Source: Fimbriiglobus ruber
Lineage (GTDB): Bacteria > Planctomycetota > Planctomycetia > Gemmatales > Gemmataceae
Length of the DNA: 64,000 nt
Direction of reading: 5' to 3'
Assembly: GCF_002197845.1 (NCBI RefSeq)
Contig: NZ_NIDE01000001.1
Coordinates: forward strand, 62,001-126,000
Shown: piece by piece, positions 52,723-62,381 of the stretch
Layout of the letters: each line of letters begins with the position of its first letter
Numbering within the stretch: the first letter of the stretch is position 1
The notes under the pieces: generated by a model
Databases searched by the model: none
What the model saw: the letters and a program-made list of their open reading frames with translations, nothing else
Told to the model about the DNA's origin: nothing
Made by a program: the position numbers and the translations under genes

Positions 52723-53796
52723 GATGCGTCCCCAATATTCGTTTCCCGAACCCGTGGTCCAAGCGATCGCGGACGCGCGCTATCGGCACCCGGACCCGCG
52801 TGTCCAAGAGCGGATGGAGATTCTCTGGCTCAAGACCCGGAACGTGACGCACAGTCGGATCGCGGAGTTGGCCAACGTGTCGCGCTCCACGGTGCAGCGG
52901 ACCCTGCGGATCTATGCGGCGAAGGGTCTGGATGGGGTCCGATCGTTCGGCTGGAAGGGCCAACCCAGTGCGCTGACACCGCATCACGGGACGATCGAAG
53001 ACGCGTTTCGCCGGCACCCGCCGCACACGGCCCACGAGGCGGCGCGGCGGATCGAGGACCTGACGGGCGTCCGACGCAAGGCGTCGCGGGTGCGCCAGTT
53101 CTTGAAAGAGGATCTGGGGATGAAATGCCTGAAGGTGGCACCCATCCCGGTGCCGCCCAAGAAAACGGTCGACGAACACGCCCGCACGCAGGCGGATTTT
53201 TTAAAAGACGGAACTGGAACCGAAGTTGGCGGAAGCCCGCGACGGTAAGCGGACGGTGTACTTCGTGGACGCGTCGCACTTCGTCTTGGCGTCGTTCCTG
53301 GGGTGGGTGTGGTGCTTCGTCCGGTTACATGTCCGGGCCGCGTCGGGACGGCAGAGGTACAACGTGCTGGGTGCGCTGAACGCGGTCACGCACGAGCTGG
53401 TGACAGAAATCAACACGACGTACATCACGGCCACCTCGGTGTGTGCGTTGCTCCGCAAGATCGCGGCCCTCGGTGGGTCATTGCCGATCACGCTGGTACT
53501 CGACAACGCCCGCTACCAGCGGTGCGCGCTGGTGGAGCACACGGCCAAGGCACTCGGGATCGAGTTGTTGTTCCTGCCGTCGTATTCGCCGAACCTGAAC
53601 TTGATCGAGCGACTCTGGAAGTTCGTGAAGAAGGAGGCGTTGAACAGCCGCCACCATCAGGACTTCAAGAAGTTCCAGGAGGCCATCGACCATTGCTTGG
53701 CGGATCTGCCGACGAAACACCGAGAGAAACTGGCGACCCTGATGACCCACAAATTCCAGACGTGGGACAATGTGTCACTCCTGGACGCGTAAAGTA
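52623..53796 (+). mobile_element. IS630/Tc1-mariner-type insertion sequence
   Basis: About 1.17 kb centred on the frameshifted transposase. AGTGACACA (52642-52650) and its inverse complement (53771-53779) lie at matching distances inside the ends, as part of an imperfect terminal inverted repeat. TA dinucleotides at 52623-52624 and 53795-53796 fit the TA target duplication of this family. Exact ends are inferred. Protein content and length are those of the family. Confidence 0.65.
52724..53792 (+). pseudogene. IS630-family transposase split by a one-base shift
   Basis: The first part (52724-53206) encodes the helix-turn-helix region (THSRIAELANVSRSTVQRTLR) up to RTQADFLK. The second part encodes the DDE catalytic domain with D in VYFVDASHF, D in LVLDNARYQ and E in NLNLIERLWK, all present. 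The reading frame moves by +1 at TTTTTTAAAAG (53197-53207). With one A fewer the protein would run on as ADFLKTELEPKLAEARDG, about 355 residues. So it is inactive by mutation, expressed by slippage on the T6/A4 run, or affected by sequence error. A Shine-Dalgarno (GGAGGG) precedes ATG 52724. Confidence 0.88.
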
Positions 53797-53917
53797 TATG
53801 ATCCGGTCGAGCAAGCGGGTATCACCTTCGAGGCGGTGGCCCGTGGATGACCGATGCGACGGTCCGGCGCAGGCGTTCGCCCCAGTCTTTTCACCAGGTT
53901 TTTCAACAGGAGCTACG

Positions 53918-55510
53918 ATGATCCGGCGTGTCGGCTCCGCTTTGGGGCTGTGTCTGTTTCTGTCGATCGTGCCCGCCGCCTCCGCCCAGGTCGATCCGGC
54001 AGGACTGATTTACAGTTTGTATCGGAAGTATACCGGGGCCGACCCGACCCCCCAGCAATTGCAAATCTGGATCAGGGAGATGCAAAAGGGGGTGTCGGCC
54101 GCCGACGTCCACGCCAACCTGATCGGGAGCAACGAGTACTTCAACCGCTGTCAGCGCAACCCCGTGACGTTCGTCAACGGCGTATACGCCGAAGTTCTCA
54201 GCGCGGCTCCCGATCCGAAAGCCCTGGAGTACTGGCTCGACCAACTGCGGCGGAACCGGAACGACCGGGTCAAGTGGGCGAAGCAGTTTTTGAAGGCGGC
54301 GGGCGTTACGATCCCGCCGGGGGTGGCAAACCCGCCGGGGGTGGTTGCCCCCTCGGACCTGCCGCTCCGCCTGCTCACGACTTGCCAACTCCTCCTTCAA
54401 GCGAGCCAGTCCGAGTGCGCCGGACAGGCCGGGTGGTTGATCCAGAACCAGGCCAAGAACTTCGTGTCATACGTCCGGGCCAGCATGAACACCATTCGGA
54501 ACCCCGGAGCAGATCCGAACGCTTATCGGACGTTCCTGAGCCAGATGGATTCCGGGGTCAACGGCATCCGGACCGGTCTGACCGCCGGCGGGCTCCCGGC
54601 CCCGGCGACCCGCCAGCACGTTGAACAGGTGGCCCAGATCGTGGCCGCGATGGCGGCCGTCCCCGGCCCGCAGCCGCCGGTCATTTGGCCGCCCGTGCCG
54701 CCCGGCCCGCCGCTGATCCCGGGGGGGATTTCCCGCGACGAATTCGTCCGCTACCGCGGGCTGATCCAGGAAACCGCCCAGACCGCCCGACAGAGCGCGA
54801 GGGTTTTGCGGTCGGTGATCCCGGGCGGTTGGGGGACGACGCGGTTATTGGCCGAGGTCGACGGGTTCGTGACTTCGGTCGACCGGCTCCGGACCGGGTT
54901 GCGGGTCGGTATGCCAGTGAACGACTTGCGGATTCAAATCGACGGTGTTCGGAACGAACTGGCTGGGCTTACCGGCCGCATCCAAACCGAAGTCCGGGAC
55001 GCCCGGGCGATCCAGTCCTGGTATCAGACGGTCCTCACCTTCAACCGGCTGGCGGCAATGATCGGCGTTCCCGCCGCCCCGGGAGTCCCGGCGATCCCAC
55101 CCCCGCCACCACCAGTACCGGGCGTACCGGGAGTGCCGGGGTTGCCCGTTGGTCCCGGCTTCGGCAACGTACCCGGTGCCATCGCCGCGATCGACCGCGG
55201 GATTTCCGAATGCGACGCACTGATCGCCGCGTTCGGCCCGTACGTCTACCACAACCCGGCTGTCCCTCGGCTCCAACAGGAATTGCGCGTGGTGCGGAAC
55301 AACTTCGTCGGCCTCCGCCAAGCGGTCCAACGAAACCCGAACAGGAACGATCTCCAAGCGCGGTACAGCACGATCAAGGTGGCCATGAACACCAGGGTCA
55401 GCCTCTATTGGAACCAGGCCGTTACCGGAGCGCGGGTCCAGAACGCCCCGCCGTTGACCGGCCTCACGATCGCGGTCCAAGACACCGGGCGGCTCCTCAG
55501 GCTCAACTGA
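53918..55510 (+). CDS. Secreted DUF4214-domain protein
   Basis: About 530 residues from ATG 53918 (CAGGAG about 6 bases upstream). A longer frame back to 53303 only reads through the transposase and is rejected. Signal peptide IRRVGSALGLCLFLSIVPAASAQ. The next 90 residues (IYSLYRKYTGADPTPQQLQIWI ... FVNGVYAEVLSAAPDPKALEYWL) are two DUF4214 motifs (phycobilisome-linker-like), as in S-layer-associated proteins. Pro-rich linkers and helical regions follow (IPPPPPPVPGVPGVPGLPVG). It probably belongs to the cell surface. The thioredoxin-fold gene begins 34 bases later. Confidence 0.87.
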   Translation: MIRRVGSALGLCLFLSIVPAASAQVDPAGLIYSLYRKYTGADPTPQQLQIWIREMQKGVSAADVHANLIGSNEYFNRCQRNPVTFVNGVYAEVLSAAPDPKALEYWLDQLRRNRNDRVKWAKQFLKAAGVTIPPGVANPPGVVAPSDLPLRLLTTCQLLLQASQSECAGQAGWLIQNQAKNFVSYVRASMNTIRNPGADPNAYRTFLSQMDSGVNGIRTGLTAGGLPAPATRQHVEQVAQIVAAMAAVPGPQPPVIWPPVPPGPPLIPGGISRDEFVRYRGLIQETAQTARQSARVLRSVIPGGWGTTRLLAEVDGFVTSVDRLRTGLRVGMPVNDLRIQIDGVRNELAGLTGRIQTEVRDARAIQSWYQTVLTFNRLAAMIGVPAAPGVPAIPPPPPPVPGVPGVPGLPVGPGFGNVPGAIAAIDRGISECDALIAAFGPYVYHNPAVPRLQQELRVVRNNFVGLRQAVQRNPNRNDLQARYSTIKVAMNTRVSLYWNQAVTGARVQNAPPLTGLTIAVQDTGRLLRLN

Positions 55511-55544
55511 CTCCCACCTCGCATCGAACGCGGAAGGATGACCC

Positions 55545-56815
55545 ATGAGGCTCAGCAACGTCGCTCTCGCGCTCTTCCTCGGCTGCGGACCAGTCGCCGC
55601 GCAGGACGCCGGAACCCCCCGCCGCCCGCGGACCAGCCTGCCGCGAAGGACGAGCCGACGGACGCCGAGAAGGCGTTCGAGGACGCCGTCCGGGCCGCCG
55701 AGAAAGCGATCCGTGGCGCGAAGGCTTACACGCTCAAGGCAGAAGCGGCGTGGAAGCATTCCGGCCCCGGGGGCGACCGGTCGGGGACCAACGTTGCCGA
55801 GGTGACGGCCGCCGGGGCGGACAAGCTCCGCCTGGAAATCTTCGCGCCGGGTGTGGCCGGCCGGTACGTCGCCGCGGCGGACGGCAAGACGCTCACCCGG
55901 TTGTACACGGCGGCGAACCTGTACTCCGTCACCCCGACCGACCAACCGCTGCACGAACTCCAGACCGACGGGCTGACGGTGGCCGGGCTGCGCGAGGTGG
56001 GCGTGGACTTCATACTTCACCCGGACATGCACGGGGCGGTGATGGCTCAGACCGTCCGGGTCGAGGATCTGGGCGAAACCGGCGACAAGGAACGAAAGGT
56101 CCGGGCGTTCCGGGTGGGTCTGGTCAACGGGCGGACGGTAGAAGTCCGGTTCGCCGCCGGTCCGGAACCGCTCCCGATTTCCCTCCGCACGACCGCCGTC
56201 ATCCCGACGGACGAAAAGACCGTGTACAAGCTCATAGTCGAAACGAAATTGACCTGGGATCTGGCGGCCCGCCCGGTGGCCGACGTATTTACCGTCGCGA
56301 TCCCGGCCGGCGCGAAGAAGGTCGATGATTTGACTGACGAGCTACGTGGGCAAGTGACCGAGGACGCGATCGGCCAACCGGCCGGACCTGCCACCTTCAT
56401 TGGTCTGGACGACAAACCAGTCGACATCGCCGACTGGAAAGGAAAAAGTGTGTTGGTCGTGTATTCGTGGGCCACGTGGTCAGCTCCGAGCACCGACGAC
56501 ATGGCGGGGTTGAACCGGTTCGTGGCCGCGTACACCGGCAAGGGTGTGACGTTCCTGGCGGTGAACGCCGGCGAGTCGGCGGATGCGGCCAAGGCTTACG
56601 CCGAGAAAGCCGGGTACAAGGGGACCGTCGTACTCGACCCCAAAGGAGAGGGGTTAGCGTCCCTCAAGCTGCAGACCGTGCCGGGTGCCGTCATTTTGGA
56701 TAAGGACGGGACGGTCCGTGCGTACCACCGCGGCGGCAAGCCCCACACCAAGGACGCGGTGAAGAAAGACCTCGACACGCTACTCAAAGGCGAACAACCC
56801 GCGCCGAAAAAGTAG
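55545..56815 (+). pseudogene. Secreted LolA-like/thioredoxin-fold protein, frameshifted and lacking the redox CxxC
   Basis: The signal peptide (MRLSNVALALFLGCGPVAAQ, ATG 55545) is in one frame and the rest of the protein in the -1 frame; adding one C to the C6 run at 55615-55620 joins them. The body has an N-terminal domain of about 230 residues resembling outer-membrane lipoprotein carrier/DUF2092 folds. A TlpA/AhpC-like domain follows from about 290. Where TlpA has WCxxC, it reads SWATWSAPSTDDM, both Cys replaced by Ser, so it cannot act as a thiol oxidoreductase. Without the shift it would have no signal peptide. A sequence error is as likely as a true pseudogene. Confidence 0.82.
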
Positions 56816-56854
56816 TGCGGAATTCGCCCGTACCAGTGTCAGCCACGCACGGGT

Positions 56855-56880
56855 CCGGTGCCGTTTTTTGCCGGCACCGG
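56855..56880. terminator. Hairpin between convergent genes
   Basis: A 9-bp stem (CCGGTGCCG / CGGCACCGG) around a T6 loop lies 40 bases after the thioredoxin-fold stop and 12 bases from the glycosyltransferase stop. The T-run is in the loop, not after the stem, so efficiency is uncertain. Confidence 0.5.
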
Positions 56881-56891
56881 GATCTACCGAT

Positions 56892-58313
56892 TTAAGACTT
56901 GCGTTGGTTGGCGACCTTGATTTGAGGCAATCCGCGGCGGTCTTTTTGGAAGTAGCAGATCTCGACCAGTGTGGGCCACAGCTCGATCGAGCCTTTGATG
57001 ACGGTGACCACGTCGTCCACGATGCGGAGCAGGTTCTGCTGGAAGAAGTCGGGCTCGAAGGCGTAAAAGGCTTTCTGCAGGTTGGCCGCGAAGAGCTTGA
57101 GGGCGTCCGCCCGCTGCGGGGTGGCCGCCCGGTCGGCGGCGTCGATCGCGCGGGCGTACATCGTCGCGACCTTGTCCAGAATGCCCTTGGCGTCTTCGGC
57201 GGTCACGTGCCCGTCGTAGTCGAAGGCGATGCCGAGTTCGTCCACCCGGGAAACCGAGTCCTTGATCTTCCGCTTGAGGAGGTTGGCCACCTCCTCGTTG
57301 AAGATCTCGGCGGCCACCGGGTTCCGCATGTAGTTCGACTTGGTGTGATTTTGTGCGGCGTCGACGTGGGCCGCCGCGATGCCCGGTTGCTGAACCCAGA
57401 GGCGGTAGATGTAGTCCTCGAACCGGAGGCGGGTCGGGAAGAACGGGGGCAGGCCGGCCGTGTTGTCGTACCCGGCCACGCCGCAGTCCATTCGCCAGTT
57501 CTTGTTCGTGACCGCCGGCCGGAAGTTGACCAGGACGTACAACTCGTTCAACTCGTCCGGGTCGACCTGGTCTTCGTTCGCCAGGAACAGTTCGGCGAAG
57601 TCGAGCGCGTCCACGTCGTTCGTCCCGGACCGGAACGTTTGGGCCATCTTGACCACGGCCCCCGGTTCGACGGTTCCTCTTTCCAATAGAAGGGAGTTTT
57701 CCCGGCTCATCCCCTTGGTGGCGTTCGTTTCCAGGTCCATGGCCGTGTCGATCAGCAGGTCGCCCTTCTCGTAATTGTCCGGCACCTCGGCGGCGGTCTT
57801 TCCGAGGACGTCGAGGAACGCCCCGACGATATCAAACGACTTCCGCGTGTACCCGTTCTGGCCGGTCCGGTGCAACCGGCCGCGGCTGACCTCGCCGTCC
57901 GTGAGTGACTCGCGTCCGTGTTCGACCAGGGCGTACGGCCGCATGTCGTCGTCGGAACTGACCACCAACCCGCCGAGGGTGTACATCAGGGTGAAGTTGC
58001 GGTTCCCGCCGTAGCTGGGGCGGAACAGGTTCTTGACCAATCCGTCCAACCGCTTGTCCCGCAGTCGGTGGCTGATGTAGGCCGTGAACTGTTCTTTCTC
58101 TTTTGGGCCGACGTAGTACAGGTCGGCGTGCGTCCGGGTCTGTTCCAGGATTGGGTAATACTTTTCCTGGGCGACGGGACTGGAGTCGTCGAAAACGACG
58201 ATCTTTGGGGCGTGGCCGTTTCGCCAGAAGTGTTCGTCGTACTGCTCGACGGTTTCCCCGACGTCGCGGAGCCGGTAGGTGGGGATGACGAACGAGAGGT
58301 CGCTGGCGTGCAT
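56892..58313 (-). CDS. GT-A-fold glycosyltransferase-like protein
   Basis: 473 residues. The N-terminus DLSFVIPTYRLRDVGETVEQYDEHFW with KIVVFDDSSP is the nucleotide-binding start of family-2-type glycosyltransferases. VVSSDDDMRPYALVEHG provides the metal-binding DxD. The middle part (FPTRLRFEDYIYRLWVQQPG) contains an ED motif usual for the catalytic base region. The C-terminal 150 residues are helical. There is no membrane segment. Acceptor and donor are unknown. Confidence 0.78.
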   Translation of the reverse strand: MHASDLSFVIPTYRLRDVGETVEQYDEHFWRNGHAPKIVVFDDSSPVAQEKYYPILEQTRTHADLYYVGPKEKEQFTAYISHRLRDKRLDGLVKNLFRPSYGGNRNFTLMYTLGGLVVSSDDDMRPYALVEHGRESLTDGEVSRGRLHRTGQNGYTRKSFDIVGAFLDVLGKTAAEVPDNYEKGDLLIDTAMDLETNATKGMSRENSLLLERGTVEPGAVVKMAQTFRSGTNDVDALDFAELFLANEDQVDPDELNELYVLVNFRPAVTNKNWRMDCGVAGYDNTAGLPPFFPTRLRFEDYIYRLWVQQPGIAAAHVDAAQNHTKSNYMRNPVAAEIFNEEVANLLKRKIKDSVSRVDELGIAFDYDGHVTAEDAKGILDKVATMYARAIDAADRAATPQRADALKLFAANLQKAFYAFEPDFFQQNLLRIVDDVVTVIKGSIELWPTLVEICYFQKDRRGLPQIKVANQRKS

Positions 58314-58347
58314 ACTTGCTGTCTCGAAGCTCCAGGGGCGTCGGGCG

Positions 58348-58584
58348 TTAGGCCCAATACCCCGATTCCATTAGCCCACCGGCGAACGCGCCAGTGATCG
58401 CGCCAACCACAGTGCCGGACTCGGGCGGGCCGCCGAATTGGATCAGGATCGCCAGAATGCCGCCTACGACGGCCCCCGGGAGGGCCCACGCTGCGGCCGC
58501 GGCGACGACCTGGATTTCCCAGGTGAACGAGGGCTCGGGCCAGCAATCGCGGTCGGTCGTCTCGTCTTCGGGCTTTTCAAACAT
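58348..58584 (-). CDS. Small membrane protein, unknown function
   Basis: About 78 residues from ATG 58584. An acidic N-terminus (MFEKPEDETTDRDCWPEPSF) precedes two Gly/Ala-rich hydrophobic segments (VVAAAAAWALPGAVVGGILAILIQF and TVVGAITGAFAGGLMESG). The Gly-zipper-like helices resemble small membrane-packing proteins. It ends 34 bases before the glycosyltransferase start on the same strand. No known family recognised. Confidence 0.65.
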   Translation of the reverse strand: MFEKPEDETTDRDCWPEPSFTWEIQVVAAAAAWALPGAVVGGILAILIQFGGPPESGTVVGAITGAFAGGLMESGYWA

Positions 58585-58761
58585 GGTTGAAACTCGGGTG
58601 CGGGCGAGGACCGGCGAGGGACGGGGTGGGGGTGCCTCTCCCTTCACCACCCACCCCCGGCTTACCCGGAGTGTTCCGGGCGAGCCGTCCCCTCACGCCG
58701 TCGTCACGGTGCTAATCGATCAGGCATCGCCGGGAGATCGTGGTCGGAAGCGGTGGGGAGT

Positions 58762-58882
58762 CGACCTCACCCCTAACCCCCTCTCCGACGCGGAGAGGGG
58801 GAACCGAACCGCCACCCCCGATCAGCGGGCCGTCCGCTCGGGCTCCCCTCTCCGCGTCGGAGAGGGGCTGGGGGTGAGGTCG
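58762..58882. repeat. Imperfect inverted repeat with about 39-bp arms
   Basis: The arms (about 58762-58801 and 58842-58882) pair along CGACCTCACCCC...CCCCTCTCCGACGCGGAG with a few mismatches, and each arm contains its own short palindrome around CTCCGACGCGGAG. It lies 48 bases beyond the kdpC stop and could act as terminator or be a dispersed MITE-like element. The rest of 58585-58930 holds no gene. Confidence 0.8.
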
Positions 58883-58930
58883 GCTCCCTGCGAGTAGCCA
58901 CTCCCCATACCAGAAGCGCTTGGGTATCGC

Positions 58931-60022
58931 TTACTTCCCCGGTGCTGGCGTGGGCGCCGGCGGCGGGACCGGGAACTTGGCGTCTAGCGCCAGGTTCAAT
59001 TCGAGTACGTTCACCAGCGGCTCGCCGACCAACCCGCTGAGTGGCACGTATGAGTGCGACCGGACCAGGAAGGTGATGCCGTGTTTGATTTTCTCGGCCT
59101 CCCCGGGGGACGCGGTTCGCTTCGCCGCCACCCGGTCGAGCTGGTAAACGGAAAGCGCGTTGCGGACAGTGATGTCCGGGTCGAGCCCGGAGCCCGACGC
59201 CGTCACCATGTCGGCCGGGACCGGCTCCAGGTCGGCGGCCTTGGTCTTGTAGGCCGGGTCGCTCAGCCAGAGGTCGAAGAAGTTCGACTGAATCTGGGCG
59301 TCGCTCGTGACCGGCTCGATCTTCTTCGTCACCGTCCCGTCAGCCTTCTTGGTCTCGACGACACCGGGCCACTTGGCCGGGTGGGTCTTGGCGAAGCTGG
59401 CGAAGAACTGCACGACCAGGTCTTCCGGCTTCGGCTCGTCGGTCTTGTCCGCGTTGGCCTTCTTCCACTCCTCGATAACGTCTGGATGGTCCTTGGCCCA
59501 TTGCGTGATGTAATCGCCCTGGATGCCGTACTTGTCGTTGGCAAAGTCGATCTTGGCCCAGGCCGGCGGGGCCACGCTCGAATCGGACGCCCAGTCGGCG
59601 ACGCGGTCCGGCTTCGCCGCGAACCACGCTTCGATGTCCTGCTGGGGCGTCCGGCCGCCGGCCGCCGACGGGCTGCCGGATTTGTAAACGACCATCGTCC
59701 CGAGTTGCTGGGCGACGCGGTCGCGGAGTTTGGGGTTGTTCGCCCCCAGGTTGCTCCCGCCCGATGCCGTCGCGTTGTACGACGCGGCCGACGGCCGAGG
59801 CCAGAAATACTCGTCCGACGAAAACGGCTGGGCGATCAGCCGGGCGCCGCGGGCGGCGGCCGGATCACGGGTGTCGTTTCCTTTCTCGTCGATCAATCCT
59901 CCGGCCGCCGTCGTCGGGGCCAGCACGCGCGCCGAACCGTACAGGACCAGCGGGTACAAACCACAACAGATGGCGACAGAAAACACGAGCAAGAACAAGT
60001 TTCCGCGTATATGACCGAGCAT
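58931..60022 (-). CDS. kdpC: K+-transporting ATPase subunit C with large insertion
   Basis: 363 residues, almost twice the family norm of about 190. Residues 1-110 (membrane helix NLFLLVFSVAICCGLYPLVLYG, then FWPRPSAASYNATASGGSNLG) and 267-347 (DMVTASGSGLDPDITVRNAL, VGEPLVNVLELNLALD) are standard KdpC. Between them lie about 155 extra residues, hydrophilic and helical (TPQQDIEAWFAAKPDRVADW, DYITQWAKDHPDVIEEWKK), on the periplasmic side. A Pro-rich tail ends the protein. KdpC stabilises the KdpFABC complex. It follows kdpB by 57 bases. Confidence 0.95.
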   Translation of the reverse strand: MLGHIRGNLFLLVFSVAICCGLYPLVLYGSARVLAPTTAAGGLIDEKGNDTRDPAAARGARLIAQPFSSDEYFWPRPSAASYNATASGGSNLGANNPKLRDRVAQQLGTMVVYKSGSPSAAGGRTPQQDIEAWFAAKPDRVADWASDSSVAPPAWAKIDFANDKYGIQGDYITQWAKDHPDVIEEWKKANADKTDEPKPEDLVVQFFASFAKTHPAKWPGVVETKKADGTVTKKIEPVTSDAQIQSNFFDLWLSDPAYKTKAADLEPVPADMVTASGSGLDPDITVRNALSVYQLDRVAAKRTASPGEAEKIKHGITFLVRSHSYVPLSGLVGEPLVNVLELNLALDAKFPVPPPAPTPAPGK

Positions 60023-60079
60023 GACTGAAACCTCAGTGGATTTATGTTGTGATAGCAGGTCCGCGACTCGTGTGACGGC

Positions 60080-62251
60080 TTACGCCAATCCGAGGACGAC
60101 TAGCCCCATGTCGATCAGCTTGATCCCGACGAACGGGGCGATCACGCCGCCGAGCCCCCAGACGAGCAGGTTCCGCCGCAGGAGCGCGTCGGCCCCGACC
60201 GGCCGGTAGGTCACGCCCTTGAGGGCGATCGGGATCAGTGCCGGGATGATGATCGCGTTGAAGATCACCGCCGACAGGATGGCCGACGTCGGGGACGCCA
60301 GGTGCATGAAGTCGAGGGCCTTCAGCCACGGTAGGGTGCCGGCGAACAGCGCGGGGACGATGGCGAAATACTTCGCCAGGTCGTTCGCGATGCTGAACGT
60401 CGTCAGGGCCCCACGGGTCATGAGTAGCTGCTTGCCGATCTCGACGACTTCAATCAACTTGGTCGGGTCGCTGTCGAGGTCGACCATATTCCCGGCTTCC
60501 TTGGCGGCCTGGGTGCCCGAGTTCATGGCCACCCCGAGGTCGGCCTGGGCGAGGGCCGGGGCGTCGTTCGTGCCGTCGCCCATCATGGCCACCAGCCTAC
60601 CGCCGAACTGCTCCTTGCGGATGTACGCCAGCTTGGCTTCCGGGGTCGCCTCGGCGATGTAATCGTCCACCCCGGCCTGGCCCGCGATGCTCTTCGCGGT
60701 CAGCGGGTTGTCGCCCGTCACCATGACAGTCCGGATGCCCATCTTGCGGAGCCGCTCGAACCGCTCCTTGATGCCGGGCTTGAGGATGTCTTCCAGGACC
60801 ACCAGGCCGAGTACCCGGTTTCCTTCGGCGATCAGTAGGGGAGTCGCCCCCTGGCTGGCGACCGCGTCCACCTGTTCCTGCAACCGGGCGGGCAGCGTCC
60901 CGCCCTGGGCACGGACGTGCTTCACGATCGCGTCGGCCGCCCCCTTACGGACCTGCCGGCCGTCCGGGAGGTCGACCCCGCTCATCCGCGTCTGGGCGGT
61001 GAACGGGACGAAATTCGCCCCGGCCGGGGCAGCGGCCGCCGCCGGGTTCCCGCCGGGCAGCTTGCGGTAGAGGTCGACGATACTCTTGCCTTCGGGCGTC
61101 TCGTCCGCCGCGCTCGACAAGGCGGCCAACAGACCCACTTCGGTCGCCGCCAGGTCGCCGAGCGGCAGGATCTGGGTCGCCCGCCGGTTCCCCATCGTGA
61201 TCGTGCCGGTCTTGTCCAACAGGAGTGTGTCGACGTCGCCGGCCACTTCGACGGCCTTGCCGCTCTTGGCGATCAGGTTGGCCCGGAGGGCGCGGTCCAT
61301 GCCGGCGATCCCGATCGCCGCGAGCAGCGCGCCGATGGTCGTCGGGATCAGGCAGACGAGCAGGGCGACGAGCGTGGGCACGTCGGTCCCCAGGCTCCGA
61401 ATGTTTTCCGGTGCTCCGAGGTAATCCTTCATGTACGATTCGGCGTTCGCGGCCATCGGCCAGAGAGCCGCGGTGACGATCAGGAAGATCAGCGTGAACG
61501 CACTCAGTACGAGCGACAGGGCGATCTCGTTGGGCGTCCGCTGACGGGCCGCCCCTTCGACCAGCGCGATCATCCGGTCGAGGAACGACTTGCCGGCCGC
61601 CGCCGTCACCCGGACGACGATGCGGTCGGACAATACCCGCGTCCCGCCGGTGACGCCGGACCGGTCTCCGCCGGCCTCGCGAACCACCGGCGCACTTTCT
61701 CCGGTGATCGCCGCCTCGTCGACCGAGGCGACACCGGCGACGATCTCTCCGTCGGCCGGAATGAGTAGTCCGGCGTCCACGACGACAAGGTCTCCTTCCT
61801 TGAGCGCGGTCGAAACGCTCCTTTCGAAGCTCGAAATCGGCGCGTCCAACGCTTGCCGGGGGTCGTCGTGGGCGCGCGCCAACCGGTAGGCCGGAGTTTC
61901 CTGACGGGTCTTACGGAGGGCGTCGGCCTGGGCCTTCCCCCGGGCCTCGGCCAGCGCCTCGGCGAAGTTGGCGAAGAGGACCGTCAGGAACAGCCAGACG
62001 TCGAGCGCGATCAGGTAGCCGAGTGTCGCGTGGGTCGAGGCGGGAACGAAGACCTTGTACACCGTGTACACGACCGACAGCACCGTCCCCACTTCGACCG
62101 TGAACATGACCGGGTTCTTCCACATCAGGTCCGGCCGCAGCATGACGAACGCCCGGGCCAACGCGGCCTGCAGGAGGTCGGGTGCGAACAGCCCTTGCTT
62201 GCGACTGAGTCGGCGGGCGGCCTTCAAGTCAGGTAAGGTAACGGCGGACAT
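60080..62251 (-). CDS. kdpB: K+-transporting P-type ATPase subunit B
   Basis: About 723 residues from ATG 62251; an upstream in-frame extension has no KdpB similarity. Motifs: TGES in [13 protein letters not shown] (actuator), [14 protein letters not shown] (phosphorylated Asp), [20 protein letters not shown] and [22 protein letters not shown] (hinge). The membrane segments [15 protein letters not shown] and PLLGDGT-type hinge region fit KdpB. It energises high-affinity potassium uptake through KdpA. KdpF and KdpDE are not visible. Confidence 0.97.
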   Translation of the reverse strand: MSAVTLPDLKAARRLSRKQGLFAPDLLQAALARAFVMLRPDLMWKNPVMFTVEVGTVLSVVYTVYKVFVPASTHATLGYLIALDVWLFLTVLFANFAEALAEARGKAQADALRKTRQETPAYRLARAHDDPRQALDAPISSFERSVSTALKEGDLVVVDAGLLIPADGEIVAGVASVDEAAITGESAPVVREAGGDRSGVTGGTRVLSDRIVVRVTAAAGKSFLDRMIALVEGAARQRTPNEIALSLVLSAFTLIFLIVTAALWPMAANAESYMKDYLGAPENIRSLGTDVPTLVALLVCLIPTTIGALLAAIGIAGMDRALRANLIAKSGKAVEVAGDVDTLLLDKTGTITMGNRRATQILPLGDLAATEVGLLAALSSAADETPEGKSIVDLYRKLPGGNPAAAAAPAGANFVPFTAQTRMSGVDLPDGRQVRKGAADAIVKHVRAQGGTLPARLQEQVDAVASQGATPLLIAEGNRVLGLVVLEDILKPGIKERFERLRKMGIRTVMVTGDNPLTAKSIAGQAGVDDYIAEATPEAKLAYIRKEQFGGRLVAMMGDGTNDAPALAQADLGVAMNSGTQAAKEAGNMVDLDSDPTKLIEVVEIGKQLLMTRGALTTFSIANDLAKYFAIVPALFAGTLPWLKALDFMHLASPTSAILSAVIFNAIIIPALIPIALKGVTYRPVGADALLRRNLLVWGLGGVIAPFVGIKLIDMGLVVLGLA

Positions 62252-62381
62252 CGGAGACCTCGGAAGAAAGCACACGCAAAGTCGCAGTGACACAGATTTC
62301 AGGAAGGCGGATCTCACGCGGGGACAGGGCAGCCGGGGCAATCACGCCAGCCGCCCTGTCCGCCGCGTAAGACTCACCGGG

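Noticed and set aside
53303-53917. Upstream extension of the DUF4214 protein
   Set aside because: It reads through the transposase in another frame; the true start at 53918 has a Shine-Dalgarno and begins a signal peptide.
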